DNA from: Misgurnus anguillicaudatus
Lineage: Eukaryota; Chordata; Actinopteri; Cypriniformes; Cobitidae
Assembly: GCF_027580225.2 (NCBI RefSeq)
Contig: NC_073351.2
Coordinates: forward strand, 4,394,501-4,458,500
DNA: 64,000 bases
Direction of reading: 5' to 3'
Below are positions 1 to 48,871 of this stretch, one piece after another. Below the pieces are notes generated by a model. The model searched no databases and was not told the origin of the DNA. It worked only from the letters and a program-made list of their open reading frames with translations. Each line of letters begins with the position of its first letter. The stretch's first letter is position 1. The translations under genes were made by a program, and so were the position numbers.

Positions 1-684
1 AATTATTTAAAAAAAGATAAAACATTCCAACAGAATTAGAGGTAGCGTTACACAGATGTAGAAACTTAAGGCCTGTTTAAAATTATTTAAGACCTACCCA
101 GATTAGCGAATGTAAGACTTTATAAGGACTTAAATTTAATTTTGAAATTTAAGACTTTTTAAAACCCCGCAGAAACCCTGGTAATGAGTTTGTCCCATGC
201 AAGACTCTGAATTGTGTGTTCATAATATAGTCCTATATAGTGGGCTAAAGGAGATGTGCATGTGTGTTCGTAAAATTAAGCCAAAAATGTTCACAAAGTT
301 GTCTTCCCTGTAAATCATTTTATTTATTTTTATGAGATATTTTTAGTTTTTGCGATTTTTTGCAGGATCGCAAAAAAAAGCAACACTTTGTTGATTTTGC
401 GTTGGGTTAAATTGCGTTGGAGGGACTGTTAAAATGGCAGAGCTCTTTAAGTGGGAAGTCTGAAGGGAGATGTTTTCAAAATATCTGGCAACCCTTCATA
501 TTGTGTCCTCTTCCCACAATGGAAAGTTTTAGCTGAAAATCTTCTTTGTGGTTTTACTTTCAAAACAACGTCAACTACATCTCAAACACAAAGCTTTCCC
601 ATCATCCACAGAACAAAATAATCTAGATACAAGATTTTCTTTTGGGGCGATCACAGTTTTATCAGATTTTGGCTGTCAACTTAC
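1..684 (-). other. hipk3 intron after exon 12
   Basis: AT-rich sequence following the exon 12 donor. The expected next coding block of HIPK3 is not seen on the minus strand. No repeat boundary could be fixed. Confidence 0.7.
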
Positions 685-38243
<37,559 letters not shown>

Positions 38244-40829
38244 TCAATAACCTGAAACAATCTGGTGTGAAATGTCTTACAAGGGACTGCAATTACTCTA
38301 CCAAGTCTCCATTAACTGGTTGGTCAAAGGCCATTGATTGAGACTGTTTTGCAATGTACGAAAGACAAAGGGAGCAATGTAATAATCCAACCAGGGCTAC
38401 ATGAATGTGAAATAAAACATTGCTAGTTTTTGCACTATAGCAGTGTTTAATGTACTTGCTCATGCACAAACACATGAATATTAACGGAATGTATCATTAT
38501 TAATAATAATGCCTACATTTTCATTTTAAGCAGTTTGCACTTTTTGGAGTGCCTCAGAAGTATTGCTGGTGATTGATTGATAACAGACATGTCACAGATA
38601 AATTAAAATGTTCAAAATCAAAAAAAGTTTACAAAACAAAAACGTATTTACAGGCAATGTGATTCCACCAGTGTTCATGAACTAACTGTAAACAACTGAT
38701 CACGCATCACTGAACCTCCTGCGTGCAACAGCTTGCATCATCACGCTGACATCACTCTTGACCTTTAACCCTACACTGTAGTGTGCAAACAGCGGGTTGC
38801 CTTGAGCTCCAGACGAGAGGTATGGATAATGGCATACTGCGGCAGAAGGTCGACGTGTTCCCCTTAACACTCACCAACCGTCCTCCCATTAATGTCGTAA
38901 AGTGAAACAGCTAACCGCTCATAGGTTCAGATGACCTTTTCATATCAGTTTTCATGAATCCACTCTTCAGGTCTCTAGGCAACAGCTGTTAAAGTGAACG
39001 TTACTGCATGGGGTTAAAGTTGGAGACACCAGAGGCATCAAAGTATTCATTACTTATCCATAACCAGTTAAGACTCTTATAATCGAATCAAGAAAAGGTA
39101 AAATAGACAAAATATTATTTATATATTACAAATTAACTTCAAGGTGGTTTTATAACCTTTTCATTTTTGAAGTTTCTTGTGCTTACCTAAGCATAACTTG
39201 TTAGCACAACGCTAGGGTGGTATGGATGAATGCCAGAACATTCCTAGCAGGTGGATTCATATTAGCCAAAGTCAAAACAATCAATTCTCTATTATATTAT
39301 GGTTACTAGAAAGACTTAGCAAAAAATGTTCGGCTTTTGTTGCTCATGGAGAAAAACGCATGCAAAATTTTGACAAATATTGATATACTAATAATGGGAT
39401 AAACTATTTTCACTCTCATCCCAGTATATGAACTCAACTAATTTAAAGGACTGTTAATGTGCCTTCTGAAGCAAAATGTTTTCATATTCAGAAGATTTAT
39501 ATTTTTTGCTTATTCAGCAAAACTGAAACCACAACAAACACATATTAATGCTAAATTTACATATACCGGCACATTGTCTGTATGTAACACATCTTGGGTG
39601 TCTATATTTCTATTGGGTGTGATATTTCGTCACAAGACTATCAAAACCAATGAGATTTAAAGGTTTGTACTTCAAGGCAACTATTGAATGTATGTGCTTT
39701 TTGGAGCAGCTGTAATGTTCTAAGTACCGTATAAGAATATAAAGAAAATTTCTTCAAATAGCCAAGTTGCAGCAAAATAAGTGGCGATATTTGCCTTACC
39801 AAGCACAACTAATAAGTTAAGTCAAATTAGCACTAATACCATTGAGTTCACGGGCGCTGCTGTAACTCAATAAAGGCTTTTTACATTGAGTTTTTCTCTG
39901 ATAATACACATGATAACACTGTTAAAAATATGCAGCATTTGTGTCAAATCAAAAAATATTTTATATTACTTTAACTTAAAAAAAAATTATAATAAGTTAA
40001 ACAATTCCAACTAGATTATAAGTTGAAGTGTGAACTTTTTACAAGCCAAAACTTAAAATAGTAGGTTGAATTGAAGTTGTTTTAACTTCATGTTGCATTT
40101 TTTTTTAACTGTGTAACCACCTTTAAATGTGTGTACCAAAACAAAAATGTTACGATCCGACACAAGATAAGAGAGTACTAGATCTAAAAGCTTCTTGCAA
40201 CAGGCCAACGCATGACGGTAATTTTGAGAACAGGCTGCCAATTTCATATTCACGATTACATTGGCTGACATCCTGCACATATGTTGAGACTTGCCCAACT
40301 AAAAATTTTGAAACTCAAAGCAACTTTACCATAGCGTGCAACAGAGGCCTATCAAGATAAGAAGAACAATGACAACAACTACAACATATTGAAACTAACA
40401 GGCTGTTTCAAACAAAGACATCTAAAAAATACTATCTATTACAAATCTTGCTACTACTCCTTGTTTCTCAATGCAGAACATGTGACCTCTGATCCCTGGA
40501 TATTCAGATCTCTACTTGAATCATTTTGAACAGATTAATGTCACAACACTAACCTTTGATTTTAAATTTTGAGTCAAAAACAAACATATAAGTGCTGCTG
40601 AAACATGATCAGGATTGAAAGAATAAATAGCCTGTTGATAAAAGCATTTGGTTGCTTTGTTGCAGGAGAAACATTTTTCATTCATTTTCTTAACTTATAA
40701 CTTCTTATTTTTATTCATTAACTTATTTCTGTTGCGCTTTTCACAGTTTTAAATTGCTTTATTTGATTATTTATTTATTTATTATTAAAATAATATTTTG
40801 CTTTGTTTGTTTTTTTAAATAAATTGTAT

Positions 40830-41634
40830 CAAGGTTTCCCGCAGCACTTTGCAGTTTGGGCGGCCCGCCTAAGCTGGGAAACCCTACCTCCTTAACTAGG
40901 TCGTACCAAAAAAAAAAAACAATTTCACTGCACAAAAGGCCGTCAAGCGCACCTCGCAGAATAGCACGGACGCGCTTCACACCGCAAGCCGAAATGAGAT
41001 AAAGACATGGTCCGTCATGTCTGGAGGATTGCCAGTTGATAAAACGCGTGTCCGTGAGAACTGTAAAGTGGACTTATGTTTTGGGGTTTTTTAAGCCTGT
41101 TATTGTATTAGTCTATAGTTCTTGCAAATTTAAAGTAAGTTAGCTGGTGATTTTGTTGTTTGAGCAACCTGCTAGCTAGGTTTCACGTGCCTGTTGATTA
41201 GATATAATTGTTGAGCGCTCTACTCATGTTATTTATGTGCATTATTTACATGCTACTGTAGTTACACTCCTTTAAGATAATGTAATTAATAGTGGGAAAT
41301 AATCAGTTTTCACAATCTTCGCGCTATCTATCATCGTTCGCCAGACGTTCTACAACATCTGCTTTAGTTTGTGTTTATTAACTTTTTAGTTTCACTTCAT
41401 CACGCAGCAATACCTCTGAGGTATCTGTTAAAAACATTTAATTAATTAATAATCTAGTATGTGTTCATTTTCTGTCATATTTTTTTCAAAATTAAGATTT
41501 ATTTGAGTGTTTTAAATAAAAATATTTTCATTTTCATCATGCTGCCTACGCCCCCTTTGATTGCCACGTCCCCGGCCATGACCCACCACCCAACCCTACC
41601 ACCTTACCTAACAAAATTTCTGCAGGAAACCCTG
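40830..41634 (+). mobile_element. CAGGG-type DNA element, copy 2
   Basis: Left CAAGGTTTCCCGCAGCAC, right TTTCTGCAGGAAACCCTG. Long identity with 26349-26935 from AAAGTAAGTTAG onward. Contains an extra interior segment at about 40900-41130. No clear target duplication, so it may be older. It lies in hipk3 intron 1. Confidence 0.8.
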
Positions 41635-42152
41635 GAACTGATTGTAATCTAAATGATTTCCATACTGAAAATGACTAGAAAAGACCTCAGCTGTTTCTGT
41701 AAGAATGTTGGTGATACAATTTATTTTGACTCATTTTTTGTTTTTAAGTATTATGGAAAGTTTATGTTTCTCATCAAATAAAACAACTTCCTTTGTTTAT
41801 CAACCATTAAAATAAATGACCTTAGGTTAAATCCTTTTTGGCATCAGTTTAAATGAACTAGACAAGAAAAGCAGACTGAATATCAGAAGTTAATAGAGGA
41901 GCTAATGCCAGTGGAGGTAAAATAAAAGCCAAACAATTAACAGCCACACACCAAGTCAGCTAACATTGTGTAATATTTCCAATTTCTGATCAAACCCAAA
42001 TGTGTAACAAAACAGCAGGAGTGGGACTCTGTGTCTGTGTTCAGAGATCAACGCTAAGGATTTTTTCTAAATTGTTAATTGTAACTTGTTAATATGTCCG
42101 CTCAAGTGCAAGAAAATGTAAGAACTCAGTATTTGTGCGCTGTCTAACCCAA

Positions 42153-42594
42153 CAGTCACATTAGCTACAAAAGTGAACGACACCGAGCGACACGCACTCG
42201 CTTGATGGGCGTTCCTTGGCTAGTTTCTAAAAGCGGTATCAAAAGTCACTTTAGAGGTATTGTTAATTTACAAGAACGGTGTTTTTAGATTTAAAAGTAT
42301 TTATTTCTCGATAAAAGTAACAAAATATGAGAGATAAAATTTATCAGATATATACATAAATACGCATTTTCCACAATCTTAAATTATTTTCTCAGACTCG
42401 ACCACAGACCCACGTCACGCTGCTCCTTCACTCCAATTCGCAGTCGCTTTGTTGCATCGCTCAGCATTTGCATAAAATAGCCGCCTTGTCTATTTTGGCC
42501 CCATCTTGCTCGTGCAGCGGCGAGCTTGTCGCCGGTAAACGGCCACTTCCATTGAAAATGAATGGTAGCCCGTCTCTTGTAGCTAATGTGACTG
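42153..42594. mobile_element. MITE with CAGTCACATTAGCTAC ends
   Basis: CAGTCACATTAGCTACAAAAG-type left end (20 bases readable) and right end TTGTAGCTAATGTGACTG are inverses. 442 bp, in hipk3 intron 1. No target duplication is clear. Confidence 0.75.
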
Positions 42595-44413
42595 CGGGGT
42601 AAACCTTGATATGTGGCTTACCGGGCTTTCGAGACTTCGTTTATTGAATATTTAAATTTACAAGGCCCTTAAAACACGAGCAAATATCCCTTCATGACAG
42701 TGCTGCGAAATTACAGCTTTGAAAAAATGAAATGGAGTTCATGGTAATCATATGATACATTCATGGCTTATTAGTTGTGTTTGACACTGGCCCGATCAGG
42801 CCAGTTGACAGAAGCATTGCTTACACGTTGTAAAGTTAATTTTGACGTAAAAAACATTCTCTATATGATTTTTGGAGAGTAAAGTAAAAAGAAAAGTTGT
42901 TAGAGAGGAATTTTTATTTCAAATTATGAAGGCAAACATTTTGTTCTTTCTAATAAAATAATGCACTAATGGATTTAATGTAAGACTAGGAGGAATGTCT
43001 ATTAATGGGGCAAAACATGTAGTCAATTTTAAATCACATGTAAATTTGGAAGGCATACTTTCAAAGTTAAGGCCTTTGACCTGCTATTGCAGTGAAGTCC
43101 TTTCCAATGCAACTTTAGTCTTATTTATCAGTTAAAATTTTAAGGTTAAGTGCAGTTTGTCCTCGGTCAGCATCAGATTATATTTTTGAGAACAGATACA
43201 CATCTGACACATTAGATGCTGAACGCCTTTCGATAAGTTTATGTGGAAAACCAAAACTTCATCTTTCTAAAATAAGAAACACACAGGGGAAAACACAAGG
43301 AACGGAAGTCATATTCAACAAGAGTTCCCTGTTTTCAAGAAAAAGCCAAAAGCACATGACAACATTCCACAATAACAGTAAACAAATCCTTTGGAAAAAC
43401 ATAAGGTCAGGAGACAATGACATGTGACAGGGCTGAAAAACATATATTAAGAAAAATATTTCTCAGTCAAATTTGAATATAAAATATATGTTGTTCATAC
43501 AATGTTTGTTTTTAAATTATATGCTTTATAATCATTTAAATAGATTTTGACAAACTTAAAGCATTATCATATTGCATAGTGATATTTCATTTTAAGCAAC
43601 TTATTGCAGTTATACTGACACCATTATTTTTCTTCAATATTGTGGAGCCCTATGTACTTTGTACCTCACCTTGTGTCTGTTACTCTGTTTATATAAAAAT
43701 TGTCCTGAATTTCCCTGTCTGCGTTTACAAAGCCAGCGTAAACCTTTGGAAATCCCTTGGTAAACCCTATGAATAATGTGGTTTCATGATTCACAGAGAA
43801 TAGGATGGCATTTGTGATGCTGGCAACTAGAGAGTTTAATCACCGATCTGTTGACAACACTGTAAAGGTTTGGTTATGGTCAACTAGAGAGTACAAGCTT
43901 CATTTAAAACTGCCTCAAAAGTAAACACTCCATACAGTCAGTGAGTTCACTTTATCTGCATAGTACAAATCACACTTTGAAAATAAGTAAAGTCAGAATT
44001 TGAGTCTTGGTTGTGGACAGCGGGATTCATTTTTTTATCAATGACATCAGAATTAGGCAAACTTCAGTACACCGGATTATTAAACGTAATGTTGACAGCA
44101 CCAAAGACTGGCGCAAACATGTACCTACCACAGACACCCAAGAAAGTGCATAAACTTTATTATGCCTGGATAGAGATTACAGATTAAATTCGCTCAGTTT
44201 GGGGTATCTTATTAATTAGGCACTAGTTGCCGCTTTAATGCTACTGCCTCCCGAAATGCTTGCATTGCATACATTACAAGTGTCTGTTGTTGTGATGCTT
44301 TTAGATTTGCACAAAGCAGACAGTTTTGACTGGATATTCAGCCACGATGTGCGCTCTAAGTTAAAGACCCTGCGTGACAGCTGATGAAAATAAAGGATCG
44401 GGCGATTCACACA

Positions 44414-44963
44414 ACCCTCAAACGGTCCTTGGGGTCTATATGACATAATATTTATTTTCAATGTCCTTTCTAATGTTTATATAAACATAAATTCACAAAA
44501 TGTATCACTAAAGTAGTGATGTAAGCAGTTTCCCATATCCAGTAAAATAAATGGGCCTCTATGAGCATCTGCTGGTCGAAATGATTTAATTCCTAAACTG
44601 TAATTCTTTTGTTTGTTTTTTTCTAAAAACAGATGGCTGAATTCAACACCTAGATCAATATCTAAAAACTATTTAAATCAAATTTAGATCATAATTTATG
44701 TGAATTTTCATAAAATGTAATATTTTTAAGGCAAGCAAATAGTGTAGTTGAGGAATTGAGTGGCAAACAGGTACAAAAGTACTTTAAATCTCTCAAAACA
44801 CAGCTTTATAGTATAGATGAGAAGTAAACAACAACAACAAAAGATATATAATTTGCATTATTGAAAATGTATATTTTTCTTACAATTATGCTTTCAATTT
44901 TGGGGTCATACAGACCCCAAGGGCCAGTAGCGTAAACAGAAAACGAGGCGCGTTTGAGGGTTA
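44414..44963. mobile_element. Fold-back element with AACCCTCAAACG ends
   Basis: The left AACCCTCAAACGGTCCTTGG and right inverse segments (AGACCCCAAGGGCC and GCGTTTGAGGGTT) match, but the right arm contains about 30 extra bases between them. Confidence 0.6.
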
Positions 44964-46942
44964 AATATGCTTTTATCGCCCATAAAACCGATCTTGGCAA
45001 TCGTCTCAAGACATCTCTAGATCCATGTAATTGTGCTGTTCGTATCAATGTTTTACAGTGAAAGCTGAAATTTTACAGTTTGGCACAGTTAGCCCTTGTG
45101 TACCGCGCACCAATCAAACCGTACCAGAAACCATCTCTGCAAAGCGTACCAATGTACGCTCAATAGTACCGCACCCTAGTACTGAGCGATTACACTAGCC
45201 AAACAAAACCATACTTTGGGGGTCAAACATACTCAGGGCAGGCATAGTGCAAGTACACCCTAACATTCTGACATCTTCTAGATGAGGACCCTAATAATCA
45301 GCCTGCACTGTGCAGAGGTCGATGCTCAACTTTAAGAGCCATAGAGTTTGAAGGCCCTGGTTGCCAGTCCCACAGGATAGATGTATAATCCATCGCTGCT
45401 TTTAAAAAATTAACAGGGTAATTTATGTGCTTTTAATTGTAAAAAAAAAATTGCTATAGGATTTGTGGTCACAGGCTTGTTTAGAGGCAACTCAATGAAA
45501 GCCTCTAAACTAAATCAGTACTAACCGGTGAAGTTCAACAGGGTTGGATCAGTTTTACAAGACTGCATGCGAGCATGTTCACAATACGTAAACAAGGCTG
45601 ATGATTAAACATGCACAAAAAGTTGCAAAACACAAATTTTGTTTTTCAACACACAAGAAAAAACTAAGAGAGTCCAAAAATACCATTAACAAGACAAGTA
45701 CACAAACTCCACAAGTATTTAAAAGTTATTTGCTGTTTTTAAGAATTACATCCAAATTCTGACAAAATAAAACCTAGAACATGTAAATGGTGTTTCTGTA
45801 TGCAAAAGTCCACAGCACAGAGCAAGTGTTTGTGGGTGTTTGCTGATGTTTTTATAGGCTATGGGGTGTTCTGGCTGGTTGATATCTGGCCAAAATCAAA
45901 AGCGCCCAACACTTAAGCGACGCGTGTGATACCCTGGTTGCCAGGCATGGCTTGGGTACATACATACACCATTAGAAATGCTATTCAACATAATTTAAGG
46001 TGTCATTCTTCTGTGTCCATAACATATAGGCCTACATGTGTGGTGAAGTTTAATTTTTTTACTAAGTTACAGTTTCAAATCAGATTTAAGCAGTCAAAAA
46101 GTAACACATTTGTTGTAACACTCTTTCTTAGAGGGGGGAAGAGTCGAATCTCTTAACAAGAATCATAAAGTAGTTGGTGATCTGAATCACACACAGGACG
46201 TTCTCGAAACAAACAAGTTTCAATTTGCATGTTTTCCCAGAATTTAGATCATAGAAAGTGCCAACTGCCCCGGAACGCAAAAACAAAGAAGGTCATTTCT
46301 GAGGTGTCCCTTAAAATGTAAATTCAATGGGATCATAGCATTCACTGTAGTCAGGTCTATTTTAGTCTCCAGTCCCACCGCAGTGAGTAATACGGGCTGT
46401 GGCAGTACACTTAGCAATACTCAAATGGCAGCCGGGCTATCGTGTGACTTCTCTATTGAACTGCCCATAGCACTAAATGAGCTCATTCTTCAGAAAAACA
46501 CAGATCCGGTCAGACTTAAACCCACAGAACAATAAGAAACACACAAGCAGTTAGTTAGTTTGCTACTTGGGTCGCTTTCAAAAACCATGGTGGCGATTAA
46601 AAACCTGTTGCCTTCAAACTAATTTGCACAATCAAAACAACCGACACAGTGGCTTCTGCATTTCTTTTAAACAACCCAAAGACACCTGGCAATGCACTAC
46701 GGGTGGTGTTAACACGCCAGACACATGGGGTTTCTCATGCATAGTAAAGAAGTCTATTTTTATTTAACACTTGACCTATCCAACAGCAGATGCATGTCAT
46801 CTCAATATGTGTCTGACTTTCACTGAGCTTTATTTAGACAAATTGTGGACTGTGAACCAGTTAGTACAACAACAGTTCATATGCAAAATTCTGTACTAAT
46901 ATATTGTGCATGATCTAAAAACACAATTATATAACAGTATAA

Positions 46943-47145
46943 CCCTACTGAAAAATCCAGCATAAGCTGGTCTTCCAGCTTGGTTTTGCTGGTGTAGCAA
47001 ACTGGTCTAGCTGCGTTCTAATCACTTTTTAAGCTGGTGTAGCTGGACTAAGCTGGTCATGCAGGAAGGACCAGCTTAAACCAGCTACTGCCACCTTAAA
47101 GCAGCTACCAGCGTTTGCTTGTCTTATCAGGATTTTTCAATAGGG
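46943..47145. mobile_element. MITE with CCCTACTGAAAAATCCAGC end
   Basis: 203 bp, left CCCTACTGAAAAATCCAGCA, right TCAGGATTTTTCAATAGGG. Rich in AGCTGG/CCAGCT. It is the compact relative of the expanded copy at 4025-5000. Confidence 0.8.
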
Positions 47146-48037
47146 AAAAGATAAATACTTTTAAATGAACTACTTGAATGTACTATTGACCTACTAAGCA
47201 CTACGGCTTGGTAACTATTTAGTTATAAAGCATAGAATTTAAACACATTCATTTTATTTCTCCAATTGTGAAGTGTTCTTTTAACTTTTAAGTGCTTTTT
47301 TATCTTAAACCTAATTTAATTGTGTGTAAAGTTGAATAATAATTTATAGATAAAAATAATATCCAAAAAGTTTTAAAGTATAAATTAACCTTGAATTTAC
47401 TGATTGCATGTTGGTTGTCCAAACCTAGTTATCTGCCCATCTAGACAGTTTATGTGGGAAATCATGTGCACTTTTATACCCTAATTTGAACCAATTAACA
47501 TATTTTCAGTGAATGATAATAACTGTAGTAACTACGGTGCAAAAACAAAACAAAACTGTACTACAGTGATACCATATGGTGTCACTTTCAATCATATATT
47601 CTTTTATAAATTAAAGTTAAAATGCCGGATCCTCATTCCCAGTTGACATTAATGATTTAAGTAACGTTACATGATGAAGAAATGAGAGTTGAAATTAACT
47701 TTAAATTGATTTTTACTGTCTGTATTGTGCACGTCTCTAAAGCAGTGAGTTCCCTACATAGACAGCATTTTAAGGGAATCACTCCAAGTACGTTAAGTAT
47801 ACCCTATTGCATTAATATTTACACCATTAAGTTATAGGAAAACTCAACACACTTAACACACGTGTTCCCCCAAAGTGCTGTAACGTTACGTGTGTGCAGC
47901 CCATCTGAATTTGAGCCACGGGCAAAGCGATGATCCGTGTTTCTGTTTGACTGATCCATAAACAGCCGTAGTTGTGTCATTATCCACAGCAAAACAAGCT
48001 CACAAATCACTTGCGTAAAAAAGCCACGTCTCACCTT

Positions 48038-48157
48038 TCACACGAAGTAACAGTAGATATAATCCAGGTCTTCTTCGCTCATTTTACACACTTCAAGTGA
48101 ACTCACAGCATGTTGATGTGTGTGTCTCATACTGCTGCCATCTTGTCCCGAGTCCAT
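48038..48157 (-). other. Upstream ORF of 39 codons in candidate hipk3 exon 1
   Basis: Opens with ATG GAC TCG at 48157 and ends with TGA at 48040-48038, three bases before the proposed splice donor. The C-terminal part reads MSEEDLDYIYCYFV and has its own in-frame ATG at 48082. Other short ATG ORFs overlap it: 48127-48141, 48103-48111 and, upstream, 48209-48286 (25 codons). If transcribed they would be expected to dampen HIPK3 translation. Codon content alone cannot show that the peptide is made. Confidence 0.4.
48134..48145 (-). promoter_or_regulatory. YY1-like site
   Basis: CAAGATGGCAGC on the minus strand, one base off the AAGATGGCGGC YY1 element that often sits just downstream of vertebrate start sites in the sense direction. 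Its orientation suits transcription toward hipk3. Confidence 0.45.
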
Positions 48158-48594
48158 AGCACAATCTCCCACATTTTACACTTCAAACATCTCAACAACA
48201 CAACCGATCTACGACACAAAAACAAGTCCAGGGGATCGCGGCGGGGCTGGAGCTCTGCTGTGGCTGATCTGGGCGGTGGAGCCCATGCTGTATGTTGGGA
48301 AGAGCAGCTCGGACAGTCGCTATCATGTCCCTCCACACTCACTCACTTTCAGCTGCGGGAGGAATGTCTGCTGCTTATGACACTGCAGTAAGACCTAAAT
48401 AATCGAGCGAAGAGATAAAATACTCGATTCTGACATGACAGCAAAGACTATATTTATTAACGACATGCCACAGTCGGGGAAAAGTGCAACGGCAGTACAG
48501 CGAAGTACAGCCTTTCAGTAAAATGGGCCAATCGTTAAAGACTAGAAATGCTCTGGGAGAGGTGCTCTGTGCAGTGGTGTCGTGTAGTACATAC

Positions 48595-48606
48595 CGCGCA
48601 TGCGCA
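48595..48606. promoter_or_regulatory. NRF1-like palindrome
   Basis: CGCGCATGCGCA fits the NRF1 consensus YGCGCAYGCGCR exactly. It lies between the candidate hipk3 exon 1 and the candidate first exon of iqcg, as is common in bidirectional CpG promoters. Confidence 0.55.
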
Positions 48607-48803
48607 GTAAAGTGTAGTAACACCGTTTAAGGTTAAGAAACAAGCTGTGTCCTGCAGTTGATATGAGGTTTAATTGTTCGTCGGAAATGTGTTGTTTTAG
48701 TGTGATCTTAGCTAACGACTTAAGAGATATCTGTCTACATCCATTCAAGATCGGACTTGGTCTTCTTGTATGACTGAAATAGCTGCCCGGAGACATTGCA
48801 AAC

Positions 48804-48871
48804 ATGTCCGCCAAGTGCGGTGACTTTACTGACAGGGAGTTTGAAGGCAGCGACGTTATGAAATTACCATG
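48804..48871 (+). CDS. iqcg: Candidate iqcg first coding exon
   Basis: An ATG in a good context (aacATGTCC) opens MSAKCGDFTDREFEGSDVMK and then LP, ending at the donor CCATG|gtaacc in phase 2. That is exactly what the acceptor cttag|T at 50788 requires. It lies downstream of the NRF1-like site. No clear similarity to the human N terminus is visible, so translation could instead begin at the ATG at 50789. Confidence 0.4.

Larger units (their letters stand above)
48035..48400 (-). other. hipk3: Candidate hipk3 non-coding exon 1 (5' UTR)
   Basis: On the minus strand a strong donor, GAAAG|gtgagacg, ends at 48035, facing the exon 2 acceptor 9.9 kb away. The sequence upstream (48.1-48.4 kb) is GC-rich compared with its surroundings and contains an AAGATGGCAGC motif. 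It carries several upstream ORFs. A 5' non-coding exon followed by a large exon 2 is the usual HIPK layout. The 5' limit is a guess, as no TATA box or start site can be read. Confidence 0.5.

Noticed and set aside
48127..48342. 71-codon minus-strand ORF ending in MAAV
   Set aside because: It lies in the GC-rich presumed 5' UTR; no homology is visible and the overlapping ORF with the stop next to the donor is the better candidate.
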